Source of the DNA: Pseudomonadota bacterium
GTDB lineage: Bacteria; Pseudomonadota; Gammaproteobacteria; Burkholderiales; Burkholderiaceae_C
DNA: 64,000 nt
NCBI GenBank assembly: GCA_021819435.1
Contig: JAKARB010000004.1
Span: 1-64,000 of the forward strand
Direction of reading: 5' to 3'
Position 1 is the first letter of the stretch. Every line of letters starts with the position of its first letter. This document shows positions 8,648 to 17,015 of this stretch, in pieces. The translations under genes were made by a program, and so were the position numbers. The notes beneath the pieces were generated by a model. The model was not told where the DNA came from. It saw only the letters and a list, made by a program, of their open reading frames with translations, and searched no databases.

Positions 8648-9070
8648 ATGTCCCGCACCGGCATCTTGCTGTTCGCCCATGGGGCGCGTGATCCGAACTG
8701 GGCCCTGCCCTTCGAGGCCGTGGCCCAGCGCCTGATTGCACGCGCTCGAGGAGCCGCTGCGACGCATGAGGCGGCCCCCGAGGTGACCCTGGCCTTCCTC
8801 GAATTCATGACCCCGGACATCGCCACCGCTGGCGACGACCTCGCCGCGCGCGGTTGCACAGTGGTTTCGGTGGTGCCCCTGTTCCTGGGCGCAGGTGGAC
8901 ACGTCCGCAAGGACCTGCCCAAGTTGCTCGACGAGCTCTCGGCCCGTCACCCGGGCGTCAGTTGGCGCCTGTGCCCAGCCGTGGGTGAAACCGACATCCT
9001 CATCCAAGGCATGGCGGACGCGGCTTGGTCCCTGGCCGAGGCTGCCCCGGCGCAAGCACCGCAGGGCTGA
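8648..9070 (+). CDS. cbiX: Sirohydrochlorin cobaltochelatase / CbiX-like chelatase
   Basis: Small class II chelatase (140 aa) expected to insert Co2+ or Fe2+ into sirohydrochlorin for cobalamin or siroheme. The metal-site motif FAHGARDPNW is at residues 9-18, and the second metal ligand region GAGGHVRKDLP at about 80-90. The length matches the one-domain CbiX form, half of the tandem enzymes. A GGAG lies upstream. It follows lptG by 32 bp and precedes cysB on the same strand. Siroheme is the cofactor of sulfite reductase, which fits the CysB neighbour, so a siroheme (ferrochelatase) role is plausible; this is inference. Confidence 0.85.
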   Translation: MSRTGILLFAHGARDPNWALPFEAVAQRLIARARGAAATHEAAPEVTLAFLEFMTPDIATAGDDLAARGCTVVSVVPLFLGAGGHVRKDLPKLLDELSARHPGVSWRLCPAVGETDILIQGMADAAWSLAEAAPAQAPQG

Positions 9071-9135
9071 GCCCCAACCTCTTCCCTGCCAGATACCCAT
9101 CCACTCCACGTTCGCCAGCGCCCACCGGAGCCCGC

Positions 9136-10113
9136 ATGAACCTGCACCAGTTCCGCTTCGTTCACGAAGCCGCGCGCCGCAACCTCAACCTCACCGAAAC
9201 GGCCAAGGCCCTGCACACCTCGCAGCCGGGCATCTCCAAGGCCATCATGGAGCTGGAGGAGGAGCTGGGCGTGGACATCTTCGTGCGCCACGGCAAGCGC
9301 TTGAAGCGCATCACCGAGCCGGGGCTGGAGGTGCTCAAGTCCATCGACGTGATCCTGCGCGAGCTGGGCAACTTGAAACGCATCGGGGAGGAGTACGCGA
9401 TGCAGGACGCGGGCACCCTGTCGATCGCGACCACGCACACTCAAGCGCGTTACGTGCTGCCCGAGCCCGTCGCCCAGTTGCGCCGCAAGTACCCCAAGGT
9501 GGCCGTGAGCCTGCACCAGGGGACGCCCGAGCAGGTGGCGCGCATGGTGCTGGACGAGGTGGCCGACATCGGCCTGGCCACCGAGTCGCTCAGCGACTTC
9601 CCGGACCTGGTGACCCTGCCCTGCTATGAGTGGCAGCACGTCGTGGTCATGCCGCCGTCGCACCCGCTGGCTTCGGTGCCTCGGCTGACGCTGGAGCAGT
9701 TGGCCGCCGAGCCGCTGATCTCGTATCACCCGTCGTTCACGGGCCGCAAACGCATCGACCAGGCCTTCTTGCAGCGTGGCCTCACGCCCAACGTCGTGCT
9801 CGAAGCGATCGACGCGGACGTGATCAAGACCTACACGCGGCTGGGCCTGGGCATTGGGCTGGTGGCCGAGATGGCGGTCAAGGACGACCCGACCATGTCG
9901 GCCCCGGGCAGCGACCTGGTGTGGCGGCCGGTCGGGCACCTCTTTGGGCCCAACATGGCGCGCCTGGCCTTCAAGCGGGGCGCCTACCTGCGCCAGTTCG
10001 TGCTGGCGTTCGCCGAGCTGATCTCAGATCGTCTGAGCCGCGCGCTCATCTTGCAGGCGATGCAGTCGCCCACTGGCGCAGCATCCGAAATGAGCCAGGA
10101 CCACGGGCTTTGA
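9136..10113 (+). CDS. cysB: CysB-family LysR regulator of sulfur assimilation
   Basis: LysR-type activator responding to O-acetylserine/N-acetylserine and sulfate status. Start at 9136 (MNLHQFRFVHEAARRNLNLT), 325 aa. The helix-turn-helix is TETAKALHTSQPGISKAIMEL (about residues 18-38), and EEELGVDIFVRHGKRLKRIT is the CysB/Cbl signature after it. The sensor domain includes TTHTQARYVLP and SYHPSFTGRKRIDQAF, as in CysB. In Burkholderiales it normally controls cys and ssu genes elsewhere. It is convergent with fimV with a 24-bp gap. Confidence 0.93.
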   Translation: MNLHQFRFVHEAARRNLNLTETAKALHTSQPGISKAIMELEEELGVDIFVRHGKRLKRITEPGLEVLKSIDVILRELGNLKRIGEEYAMQDAGTLSIATTHTQARYVLPEPVAQLRRKYPKVAVSLHQGTPEQVARMVLDEVADIGLATESLSDFPDLVTLPCYEWQHVVVMPPSHPLASVPRLTLEQLAAEPLISYHPSFTGRKRIDQAFLQRGLTPNVVLEAIDADVIKTYTRLGLGIGLVAEMAVKDDPTMSAPGSDLVWRPVGHLFGPNMARLAFKRGAYLRQFVLAFAELISDRLSRALILQAMQSPTGAASEMSQDHGL

Positions 10114-10137
10114 ACTGAAGCACCCGGACGCTCGGCC

Positions 10138-12012
10138 TCAGGCCCGGTCGTCCAACCGGTCGAAGTCGAGGTCCACCGAGAGCGGCTCTACGGCCGGCAC
10201 GTTGAGGTCGGCCGAGCGCACAGGCTGGGTGGCGGTCAGCGGCGCGACATCGGTGGAAGCCGGGTGCCTGCGCTCGGCGCGATCAGCCAGGTCTCGCGCA
10301 ACGGCGTAGAGGAACAGCAGTTCGCGATAGGCAGGCAGGTCGAATGCATCGGCGTCCGTGCCCAGGTGCACGAGCGACATCTCGAGCACGTCCATGGCAC
10401 GCGCGGGCTCGGCCCACAAGGCTTGCAGGCGTTCGATCACGCCAGGGTAATCGACCAGGCTGCGGCCGTGCTCCAGATCAGACTCCCAGGTGGGGGCGCG
10501 ACCGTTGAAGTGGGCATTGAAGCGCTCTTGCACGCGCTCGTAGTCGGCACGGCGGCCCAGCCGACGGTAGATCTCCAGCAGCTTGAGGTAAGGCCAGGGG
10601 ATCTCCTGCGCATGCCCGCCCAGGTGGACCTCCAGCAACTCGATGGCCGCTTCGTCCTGACCCAGCACGATGAAGAACTCGGCTTGCTGTTCAAGGTCGA
10701 TCAACTCTTCCACCGACACAGCCTTCAAGGGCTCGGGCGAGACCAGGGAAGGCTGCGGCGCTGACGTGCCAATGATCGATGCAGGCGCGGTGAACCGGTG
10801 GCCCGAGGCCGTCGCCGCAGCTGCTGCAACCGGCGTGGGCTGCAGGCGGTCTTCCTCGTCAGGCTCGGGGATGGGCCCGAGCAAATCGTCGTTGTCCAGT
10901 GGGTCGAGGTGCGGTTTGCTATGCGTGTCTTCGCTTTCAGGCAGGTTCAGCGGCGGCTGGCCCGTTTCCGGGCGCCACCAAGCGGCGGCCTGTTCCCGAC
11001 CACGGCGCACACCCCAGCCATGCAGCAGCCAGGCCACCAAGCTCAAACCGGCGAGCAAGGCGAGCACCAAAGGCCAGCTCAAGCCTGAACGCGCCGGCTG
11101 CTCCAGAGCCTGCATGCGGGCCTGCAAGGCCGAAACGCTCTGCTGGGTCTGTTCGCCGCTGCGCTGAAGGCTGTGCAAGCGCTGCTCGAGCTGCTCGACG
11201 TGCCTTTGCTGGCGCAGCATGTCCTCGGGCGTGGCATTGAGTGCGCGCCACAGCGCGGCAGCGGCATCGCGCCGGGCCTGCACTTCCGATGCGGCTTGCG
11301 CACCTTCGACGGGCGCAACCAACTGCCCCGACGAACGCAAGTTGGGCTGCACCAAAGAATCCGCATTGATCGGATCGAGCGCCAGGCGGGGGGCTTCTGC
11401 GCTCGCGACCACGGTCTTGTCTCGCTGGGCGCGACGGGCTTCCTTGCGCGAGGGCCCGCCATGTGGCCGGGAGCTCTGCGCGCTGTCAACCGACGCAACT
11501 TTCTCAGCCTTGCGTGGCACCCCGGAGCGAGCCTTGTCCTTCGCAGCGGGCACCTGCTCGGCATCGGAGGAAAGCCATGGCAGCGGGGCTGCCTGCGCGA
11601 TCAGGGGCGGCTGCATACCCGGCGGATCGGCCAGGGCCACGAAGCGGCGGGTGATGCGAGCTTGACAGCCAGCGCTCACCTGGATGTTGACAACCGGTTC
11701 GTTGATCAGGGCGGTGGTGCGCAGAACCAGGCGCGCGCCCATGCCGGCCGTGACCGTCTCCGACGGCTGCAATTCAACCGAGACAGCACCCGGGGCCACC
11801 CGGTCATCGCCAAAGAAGACTTCAGCGGACACGCATTCCTGCGTGACGGTTTCGCCAGCCTCGAGCCGCAGAGGCACGACGACGCGCAAGGTGTCGCCCA
11901 GCACAGCCTGACTTTCGGGCCGGCCCCATCCCAGGGACCACGCCGGCGAGGACCATGCCCATGCAACGCTCAGCGTCGAGACCGCAATCAGGAATCGTCG
12001 AGAAAATTTCAT
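10138..12012 (-). CDS. fimV: FimV/HubP-type polar membrane protein
   Basis: Inner-membrane scaffold of the FimV/HubP family, which positions type IV pili and polar machinery and contributes to motility. A signal peptide covers residues 1-26 (MKFSRRFLIAVSTL...), followed by the FimV N-terminal domain (SLGWGRPESQAVLGDTLRVV), a Pro/Ser/Lys-rich linker, a coiled coil at about 267-305, one membrane helix at about 313-334, and an acidic cytoplasmic part. A C-terminal TPR-like region (SVEELIDLEQQAEFFIVLGQ) ends the protein. At 624 aa it is short for FimV and no LysM repeat is obvious. The start at 12012 was chosen for the signal peptide; an ATG nine bases upstream is also possible. Confidence 0.85.
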   Translation of the reverse strand: MKFSRRFLIAVSTLSVAWAWSSPAWSLGWGRPESQAVLGDTLRVVVPLRLEAGETVTQECVSAEVFFGDDRVAPGAVSVELQPSETVTAGMGARLVLRTTALINEPVVNIQVSAGCQARITRRFVALADPPGMQPPLIAQAAPLPWLSSDAEQVPAAKDKARSGVPRKAEKVASVDSAQSSRPHGGPSRKEARRAQRDKTVVASAEAPRLALDPINADSLVQPNLRSSGQLVAPVEGAQAASEVQARRDAAAALWRALNATPEDMLRQQRHVEQLEQRLHSLQRSGEQTQQSVSALQARMQALEQPARSGLSWPLVLALLAGLSLVAWLLHGWGVRRGREQAAAWWRPETGQPPLNLPESEDTHSKPHLDPLDNDDLLGPIPEPDEEDRLQPTPVAAAAATASGHRFTAPASIIGTSAPQPSLVSPEPLKAVSVEELIDLEQQAEFFIVLGQDEAAIELLEVHLGGHAQEIPWPYLKLLEIYRRLGRRADYERVQERFNAHFNGRAPTWESDLEHGRSLVDYPGVIERLQALWAEPARAMDVLEMSLVHLGTDADAFDLPAYRELLFLYAVARDLADRAERRHPASTDVAPLTATQPVRSADLNVPAVEPLSVDLDFDRLDDRA

Positions 12013-12111
12013 TGGGTGCATGATGGGTATTACGGACGACTCTAGCATGCTGCCCGTGGACTCCATCCACCGATTTGATGCCTGTGTCTCGCCCATCCAA
12101 CCCAGATTTGC

Positions 12112-12882
12112 ATGACCACCGAACTCCAGACCGAGCGCCACGGCGCCACCCTCGTGCTGCGCCTGCACGGCCCCGCCACCCGCAACGCCTTGTCACCCCA
12201 GGTTTACGCTGCCGGCGTGGAAACCCTGAACATGGCCGAGAACAACCCGGACGTGCGCTCAGTGGTGCTCGCCGGGGCCAACGGGCATTTCTGCGGAGGG
12301 GGTGACCTGCAACGCCTGGCACACCAACGCGTGCACGACATGGCCGCCCAAGAGCGCAACCTCGACGCCTTCCACCAATGGATCGAGGCCCTGCACAGCT
12401 TCCCGAAACCGGTGATCGCGGCCGTCGAGGGGGTGGCGGCCGGCGGCGGGGTGTCGCTGGCACTGGCCTGCGACCTGATCGTGGCGGCTGACAACGCGCG
12501 CTTCTTGATGGCCTACAGCCAAGTCGGCCTGTCTTCGGATGGAGGCGCGAGCTGGCACTTGAGCCGAGCACTCGGCCGCCAGCGCGCGCTGGCCCTGCTG
12601 TGGCTGGGTGACAGCCAGTCGGCGCATGACTGGCATCAAGCTGGGCTGGTGCACACCGTGGCGCCCAACGGCCAGGCGTTGGACATCGCCTTGTCCATCG
12701 CAGAGCGGTTAGCCGAGCGGCCACAAGCTGTGCTCGCGAGTTTGAAGGAACTGGTCAACGAAGCCGACCAACCGCTGCGCGCCCACCTGGAGGCAGAAAA
12801 GCAACGATTCCTGAGCAACCTGAGCCAGCCCGCTGCCGGCGAAGCCATCGAAGCCTTCTTGCAACGGCGCGGCCGAGGCTAA
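12112..12882 (+). CDS. Enoyl-CoA hydratase/isomerase family protein (PaaG-like)
   Basis: Crotonase-fold CoA enzyme, 256 aa. The oxyanion-hole blocks are HFCGGGDLQRL (about 60-70) and VEGVAAGGGVSLALACDLIV (about 104-123). Where hydratases carry catalytic Glu residues, this one has YSQVGLSSDGGASWHLSRAL, the Asp-containing pattern seen in PaaG-type epoxyphenylacetyl-CoA isomerases and so-called oxepin-CoA hydrolases, so an isomerase-like role is more likely than simple hydration. No phenylacetate genes surround it. It is divergent from fimV (99 bp apart) and convergent with the next gene. Confidence 0.85.
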   Translation: MTTELQTERHGATLVLRLHGPATRNALSPQVYAAGVETLNMAENNPDVRSVVLAGANGHFCGGGDLQRLAHQRVHDMAAQERNLDAFHQWIEALHSFPKPVIAAVEGVAAGGGVSLALACDLIVAADNARFLMAYSQVGLSSDGGASWHLSRALGRQRALALLWLGDSQSAHDWHQAGLVHTVAPNGQALDIALSIAERLAERPQAVLASLKELVNEADQPLRAHLEAEKQRFLSNLSQPAAGEAIEAFLQRRGRG

Positions 12883-12905
12883 CCCAGGGCCGGATCAAAC
12901 CCGGA

Positions 12906-13571
12906 TCAGCGCCCCACGGCCACAGCCTTGAGCCCCATGGCCATCACCCGGAAAAGCTCTCCGACCAGCTTGAGTTGCAGCGGCTGCAAGCCATCGCCGG
13001 ACATGCGCAAGGTCAGCATGCCCCGGTTGACGGTCACCACCATCACCAAGGTGTCGGTCCACCAATTGCTGGCGGCCTCTTCCAGGGACAGCAGCACGGC
13101 GTCGTCAAGCCAGCGGCGCGCCACCGCTTCGGCGTTGCTGAACACCACCAGCCTTCGCGCCAGGGCTGCGTGGTCATTCAGGGGCACGCGAGGGTGCATG
13201 GCCAGCCAGCGCATCTCGTCTGGCAGGCTGTTGTCGATCTGAGTCTGCATGGCGTTGGTGAACCGGCTGAAGACATCGGTTTCCAGCACCAGCGACAGGG
13301 CACGGCTGAGCATGATCAATTGCACATCAGAGGCCACACCCGTGTCGCAGCGGAAGCGCAACTCCTTGCCCGAGACGTAACTGCGCTGCGAGGCGCCCCA
13401 TTCCACCCGCCAACCCTCGGGCGCTTCCACCACGAAGCCCGCCCCGACCTTGGCCTTGACCCGCTTGAACGTGTGGCCCTCAGCCTTGGCCCATGCGGCC
13501 AGCACCTGCCCTTCGTCGGCAGCGCCACCGCCGGTGGCGGAACCGATCATTCGCTTGAGCGCGTCGAACAT
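12906..13571 (-). CDS. Conserved hypothetical protein, 221 aa
   Basis: A soluble protein without signal peptide or membrane segment. I recognise no catalytic motif. It contains a basic N-terminal stretch (EGHTFKRVKAKVGAGFVVEA), Trp-rich segments (WRVEWGASQRSY, NWWTDTLVMVVTVNRG) and a hydrophobic C-terminus. Codon use looks like the neighbours', and the gene is bounded by the convergent hydratase gene and tRNA-Arg. The protein looks like a lineage-specific housekeeping hypothetical; function unknown. Confidence 0.8.
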   Translation of the reverse strand: MFDALKRMIGSATGGGAADEGQVLAAWAKAEGHTFKRVKAKVGAGFVVEAPEGWRVEWGASQRSYVSGKELRFRCDTGVASDVQLIMLSRALSLVLETDVFSRFTNAMQTQIDNSLPDEMRWLAMHPRVPLNDHAALARRLVVFSNAEAVARRWLDDAVLLSLEEAASNWWTDTLVMVVTVNRGMLTLRMSGDGLQPLQLKLVGELFRVMAMGLKAVAVGR

Positions 13572-13651
13572 GCGGATTGTTTGCCCTGGGTGACTTGCCT
13601 CGCTCGGCGAGAGGCGTGCTTGCGGAATAGGCGATAGCCCGGACCCCGATT

Positions 13652-13728
13652 TGGCCTGCCCGGAGGGACTCGAACCCCCGACCTGCTGCTTAGAAGGCAG
13701 CTGCTCTATCCAGTTGAGCTACAGGCAG
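13652..13728 (-). tRNA. tRNA-Arg (anticodon TCT)
   Basis: On the minus strand the acceptor stem is CTGCCTG paired with CGGGCAG (one G-T pair), followed by discriminator G and encoded CCA. The D-arm is GCTCAACTGGATAGAGC, the anticodon stem GCTGC/GCAGC encloses CTTCTAA (anticodon TCT), and the T-arm is GGGGGTTCGAGTCCCTC. Total 77 nt including CCA. Confidence 0.96.
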
Positions 13729-13760
13729 TCGCGCTGATGAGTTTACGCCATCGCACCATT

Positions 13761-16184
13761 TCAGGGCCGCCAGCGTGACAACCACAAGGCGTTGAGGACC
13801 ACGCTGACGCTGCTGAAGGCCATGGCCGCGCCCGCCAGCATGGGGCTGAGTTCGCCCATGGCCGCCAGAGGGATGCCGATGCCGTTGTAGCCAAAGGCCC
13901 ACAGCAGGTTTTGCCAGATCTTGGCGGTGGTGCGCCGCGAGACCTCAATGGCCGAGGCCACCAGGCGCGGGTCGCCGCGCATCAGGGTGACGCCGGCGGC
14001 CTGCATGGCGACATCGGTGCCGCCCTGCGGGTTGGCCATGGCCATGCCAACATCGGCGGCAGCCAGGGCGGGGGCGTCGTTGATGCCATCGCCCACCATG
14101 GCGACGATGCGGCGCTCGCCCGCATCGCCTTGTTGCAAACGGCGGATGTGGTCTGCCTTGTCCCCGGGCAGCACCTCGGCGATGACTTCGTTGATGCCCA
14201 ACGAGGCCGCCATGGCTTCGGCCGCACCGCGGTTGTCGCCAGAAATCATCACCGTGCGCACACCCATGGCCCGGAGGCGGGCCACGGCTTCGCGCGCCTC
14301 GGGCTTGGGTTCGTCGCCAAAAGCAAAGGCGGACACGGCTTCCCATCCGGCTCCGGCCTGGCGCATGAGCCAGGACACCGTGCGGCCTTCACGTGCCCAT
14401 TCCCGGGTTCGTTCGAGCAGGCGAGCATCGGCCTGCCCTGCGACCAGTTCGTCCACCCAGCGCTGGCTGCCCAGCCGCCACCCCCCCGCCAGCTTTCCGC
14501 GCGCTCCGCCAGGCGATGCACCGGCCTGCTCGGCGGACTCAGCCACGGTGCCTTCGATGCCCCGGCCCGCATGGGCTTTCACATCGCGCGCAATGGGGAT
14601 CTCGCGCAAGCCAGCCGCGGCATCCAGCACGGCCCGCGCCAAGGGGTGTTCGCTGCCGCCTTGCAAGGCAGCGGCCACAGCGAGGACCTCGTCGCGCGTA
14701 AGCGGGGACGAGCCATCGGCCTGCGACGACATATCCCCCGTCACCTCCCATGCCACCAGCCGGGGCTGGCCGACCGTGAGGGTGCCCGTCTTGTCGAAAG
14801 CCACCACCTGCACGCGGTGGGTGGTCTCAAGCGCCTGCGGATCCTGGATGAGGACGCCGTGGCGCGCAGCCACGCCCGTGCCCGCCATGATCGCGGCCGG
14901 CGTGGCCAGGCCGAGCGCACAGGGGCAGGCGATGACCAGCACGGACACCGCACGGATCAACGCCACCTCGCCGCCCAGCCCCGACCACCAGGCCCAGCCC
15001 CCCGCCAGCACCGCGATCAGCAGCACCACCGGCACGAACACCGCTGACACCCGGTCCACCAGGCGCTGGATGGGCGCCTTGCCGGCCTGGGCCTCGACCA
15101 CGCGGCGGATGATGGCCGACAGCATGGTCTGCCCGCCCACGGCGGTGACCTTCATCAACAGCCGGCCCTCGGCGTTGATGGCGCCGCCGCTGAGCCGGTC
15201 GCCCGGCCCGCGCGGCTGCGGCAGGGGCTCCCCCGTCAACAACGATTCGTCGACGTGGCTGTGACCCTCGGTGACGACGCCATCGGTCGGAACGCGCTCG
15301 CCCGGGCGGATCACCAGCACATCGTCGACCAGCACCTGCGCGAGCGGCACGTCGATTTCGCCCTGCGGGCCTTGGCGGCGGGCCGTTTCGGGCCTGAGGG
15401 CTTGCAGGGCATGGATGGCCTGGGTGGTCTGGCGGCGCGCGCGCGCTTCAAGCGCCTTGCCCAGCAGCACCAGGGTGATCACCACGGCAGAGGATTCGAA
15501 ATACAAGGCCGGTGCATGCTCGCCTCCATGCCCACCGTGCCGCCACCACAGCCACACCGAGAGCCCCCAGGCCGCCGAGGTGCCCAGGGCCACGAGCTGG
15601 TCCATGTTGCCGCTGCCGGCTTTGAGCGCCGCCCAGCCCGCGCGGAAGAAGCGCGCCCCCAGGATGAACTGCACCGGCGTGGCCAGCGCGAACTGCACCC
15701 AGGCGGGCCAGAAGTGGTGGTTGCCCCAGAGCATGGGCAGCACCAGTGGCAGGCTGGCCAGCGCCCCGAGCGTGACAGGCCCCCACACCGACCAGGCCGG
15801 CTCGACTGACTCAGGTGGGGCTTGGTCAGGCGCAAGCCATTGGGCTTGATAGCCCGCGCGGTCGACGGCGGCCAGCAAGGTGGCCACGGCCTTTGGTGCA
15901 TTCGGGGCCTGTGGCGCCTCAGCGGCCTCTGGGGGCTCGGTGCGGCTCGATCCGGCCGCGTCGATGGCGGCTTGGGCATCGGCTCGATCGGCCCAGCGCA
16001 CGGCCACGGTTTCGGTGGCGAAGTTGACCTGCGCATCGGCCACGCCCGGCACCTTGCGCAAGGCGCGCTCTACCCGGCCAACACAGGCGGCACAAGTCAT
16101 GCCGCGCACGGCGAGGTGGGTGATTTCGGTGGCGGGGCCCGAGCTGGGCTCCGCGCGGGATTCGGAGGAAGACATGGTGCGCAT
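13761..16184 (-). CDS. copA: Copper-exporting P1B-type ATPase
   Basis: Inner-membrane Cu(I) efflux pump, 807 aa from the ATG at 16184 (a TTG at 16190 and an ATG at 16175 are alternatives). Order of elements: one N-terminal metal-binding domain with GMTCAAC at about residue 28, eight membrane segments, the actuator motif TGEPLPQ, the transport motif CPC in VIACPCALGLATPAAI, the phosphorylation site DKTGTLT, the HP motif (SEHPLARAV) and the hinge MVGDGINDAPALAAADVGMA. The CPC and single CxxC fit subgroup P1B-1. The first domain is separated from the membrane region by an Ala/Pro-rich insertion (EPPEAAEAPQAPNAPKAV). It is transcribed away from copZ-cueR from a CueR-type operator. Confidence 0.95.
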   Translation of the reverse strand: MRTMSSSESRAEPSSGPATEITHLAVRGMTCAACVGRVERALRKVPGVADAQVNFATETVAVRWADRADAQAAIDAAGSSRTEPPEAAEAPQAPNAPKAVATLLAAVDRAGYQAQWLAPDQAPPESVEPAWSVWGPVTLGALASLPLVLPMLWGNHHFWPAWVQFALATPVQFILGARFFRAGWAALKAGSGNMDQLVALGTSAAWGLSVWLWWRHGGHGGEHAPALYFESSAVVITLVLLGKALEARARRQTTQAIHALQALRPETARRQGPQGEIDVPLAQVLVDDVLVIRPGERVPTDGVVTEGHSHVDESLLTGEPLPQPRGPGDRLSGGAINAEGRLLMKVTAVGGQTMLSAIIRRVVEAQAGKAPIQRLVDRVSAVFVPVVLLIAVLAGGWAWWSGLGGEVALIRAVSVLVIACPCALGLATPAAIMAGTGVAARHGVLIQDPQALETTHRVQVVAFDKTGTLTVGQPRLVAWEVTGDMSSQADGSSPLTRDEVLAVAAALQGGSEHPLARAVLDAAAGLREIPIARDVKAHAGRGIEGTVAESAEQAGASPGGARGKLAGGWRLGSQRWVDELVAGQADARLLERTREWAREGRTVSWLMRQAGAGWEAVSAFAFGDEPKPEAREAVARLRAMGVRTVMISGDNRGAAEAMAASLGINEVIAEVLPGDKADHIRRLQQGDAGERRIVAMVGDGINDAPALAAADVGMAMANPQGGTDVAMQAAGVTLMRGDPRLVASAIEVSRRTTAKIWQNLLWAFGYNGIGIPLAAMGELSPMLAGAAMAFSSVSVVLNALWLSRWRP

Positions 16185-16214
16185 GGCCAAAGCCGCTTCG
16201 ATCAGGATGATGCC

Positions 16215-16245
16215 AGTCTCGACCTTGACACCATGGCAAGGTCAA
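16215..16245 (-). promoter_or_regulatory. CueR-type operator/promoter of copA
   Basis: Read on the minus strand: TTGACC, then a 19-base spacer TTGCCATGGTGTCAAGGTC, then GAGACT. The 19-bp spacing and the ACCTTG...CAAGGT dyad inside it match MerR-family copper promoters such as E. coli copA. The -10 hexamer is poor, although the operator core is nearly identical to the copy at 16274-16304. The predicted transcript would start about 20 nt before the copA ATG. Confidence 0.8.
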
Positions 16246-16273
16246 GCAATGCGATGCGGCATGCACCCGGGCC

Positions 16274-16304
16274 TTGACCTTGCCACGGTGTCAAGGTTTA
16301 TCCT
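16274..16304 (+). promoter_or_regulatory. CueR-type operator/promoter of copZ-cueR
   Basis: TTGACC (16274-16279), a 19-bp spacer, and TATCCT (16299-16304). The spacer holds ACCTTG and CAAGGT half-sites around CCACGGTGT. This is the architecture of MerR-family activators that untwist an over-long spacer on binding Cu(I). The match to the E. coli copA promoter layout is close. It drives copZ, whose ATG is 52 bp downstream, and through it cueR, which gives autoregulation. Confidence 0.88.
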
Positions 16305-16355
16305 GGCTTCGCTGGCCCCCGCGCGATCAGGCCATCGACACAGAAAGGTTCCACC

Positions 16356-16562
16356 ATGAGCACCCAGCAACACGAACTCCAGGTCAAGGGCATGAGCTGC
16401 CAGCATTGCGTCAAGGGCGTGACCCGCGCCATCCAGGAGCAGGACCCGCAAGCCGAAGTGCAGGTCGACCTGGCCAGTGGCCGTGTCCAGGCCCGAACCA
16501 CCCTGCCCCGCGAAGCCGTGGCCCAGGCCATCACCGACGAAGGTTACGAGGTGCAGGCCTGA
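16356..16562 (+). CDS. copZ: Copper chaperone, heavy-metal-associated domain
   Basis: A 68-aa single HMA-domain protein with the metal-binding loop GMSCQHCVKGV (MxCxxC) at residues 13-23. It should carry Cu(I) in the cytoplasm and hand it to CopA or present it to CueR. AGAAAGG precedes the ATG. Its stop overlaps the cueR start (TGATG), so chaperone and sensor are made from one message. Confidence 0.93.
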   Translation: MSTQQHELQVKGMSCQHCVKGVTRAIQEQDPQAEVQVDLASGRVQARTTLPREAVAQAITDEGYEVQA

Positions 16563-16981
16563 TGGCCGCCTCGCAAGGCGCCCTGCCGCACATCGGCGAA
16601 GCGTCGAAGCGGACCGGCGTCTCGCCCAAGATGATCCGGCACTACGAGGGCCTGGGGCTGTTGCCACCCGCGCCGCGCACCGACAGTGGCTACCGGCTCT
16701 ATGACGACGAGGCCTTGCACACGCTGCACTTCATCCGGCGGGCGCGCGACCTGGGCTTCGGCATGGGCGACATCGCTCAGTTGCTGGACCTGTGGCGCAA
16801 CCGCCGCCGTGCCAGCGCCACGGTCAAGAAGCTTGCGCTGAGCCACATCGAGGCCTTGCAACGGCGCATCGACGAAATGGAGGCGATGAAGCGCACATTG
16901 GCGAAGCTGGCATCCGAATGCCAGGGCAACGACCGGCCGTCCTGCCCGATCCTGGACGACCTGGGCCGAAGCTGTGCATGA
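16562..16981 (+). CDS. cueR: Cu(I)-responsive MerR-family regulator CueR
   Basis: 139-aa MerR-type activator. The winged helix-turn-helix is HIGEASKRTGVSPKMIRHYE (residues 10-29), followed by the dimerisation helix. The C-terminal metal loop has Cys120 and Cys128 in ECQGNDRPSCPILDDL, the two-Cys arrangement that gives Cu(I)/Ag(I)/Au(I) specificity. The start is fixed by TGATG coupling to copZ. The two operators in the copA-copZ gap are its obvious targets. Confidence 0.94.
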   Translation: MAASQGALPHIGEASKRTGVSPKMIRHYEGLGLLPPAPRTDSGYRLYDDEALHTLHFIRRARDLGFGMGDIAQLLDLWRNRRRASATVKKLALSHIEALQRRIDEMEAMKRTLAKLASECQGNDRPSCPILDDLGRSCA

Positions 16982-17015
16982 TGTCAGACAGGTTCCACAA
17001 CAAGCCGAGGACGAC

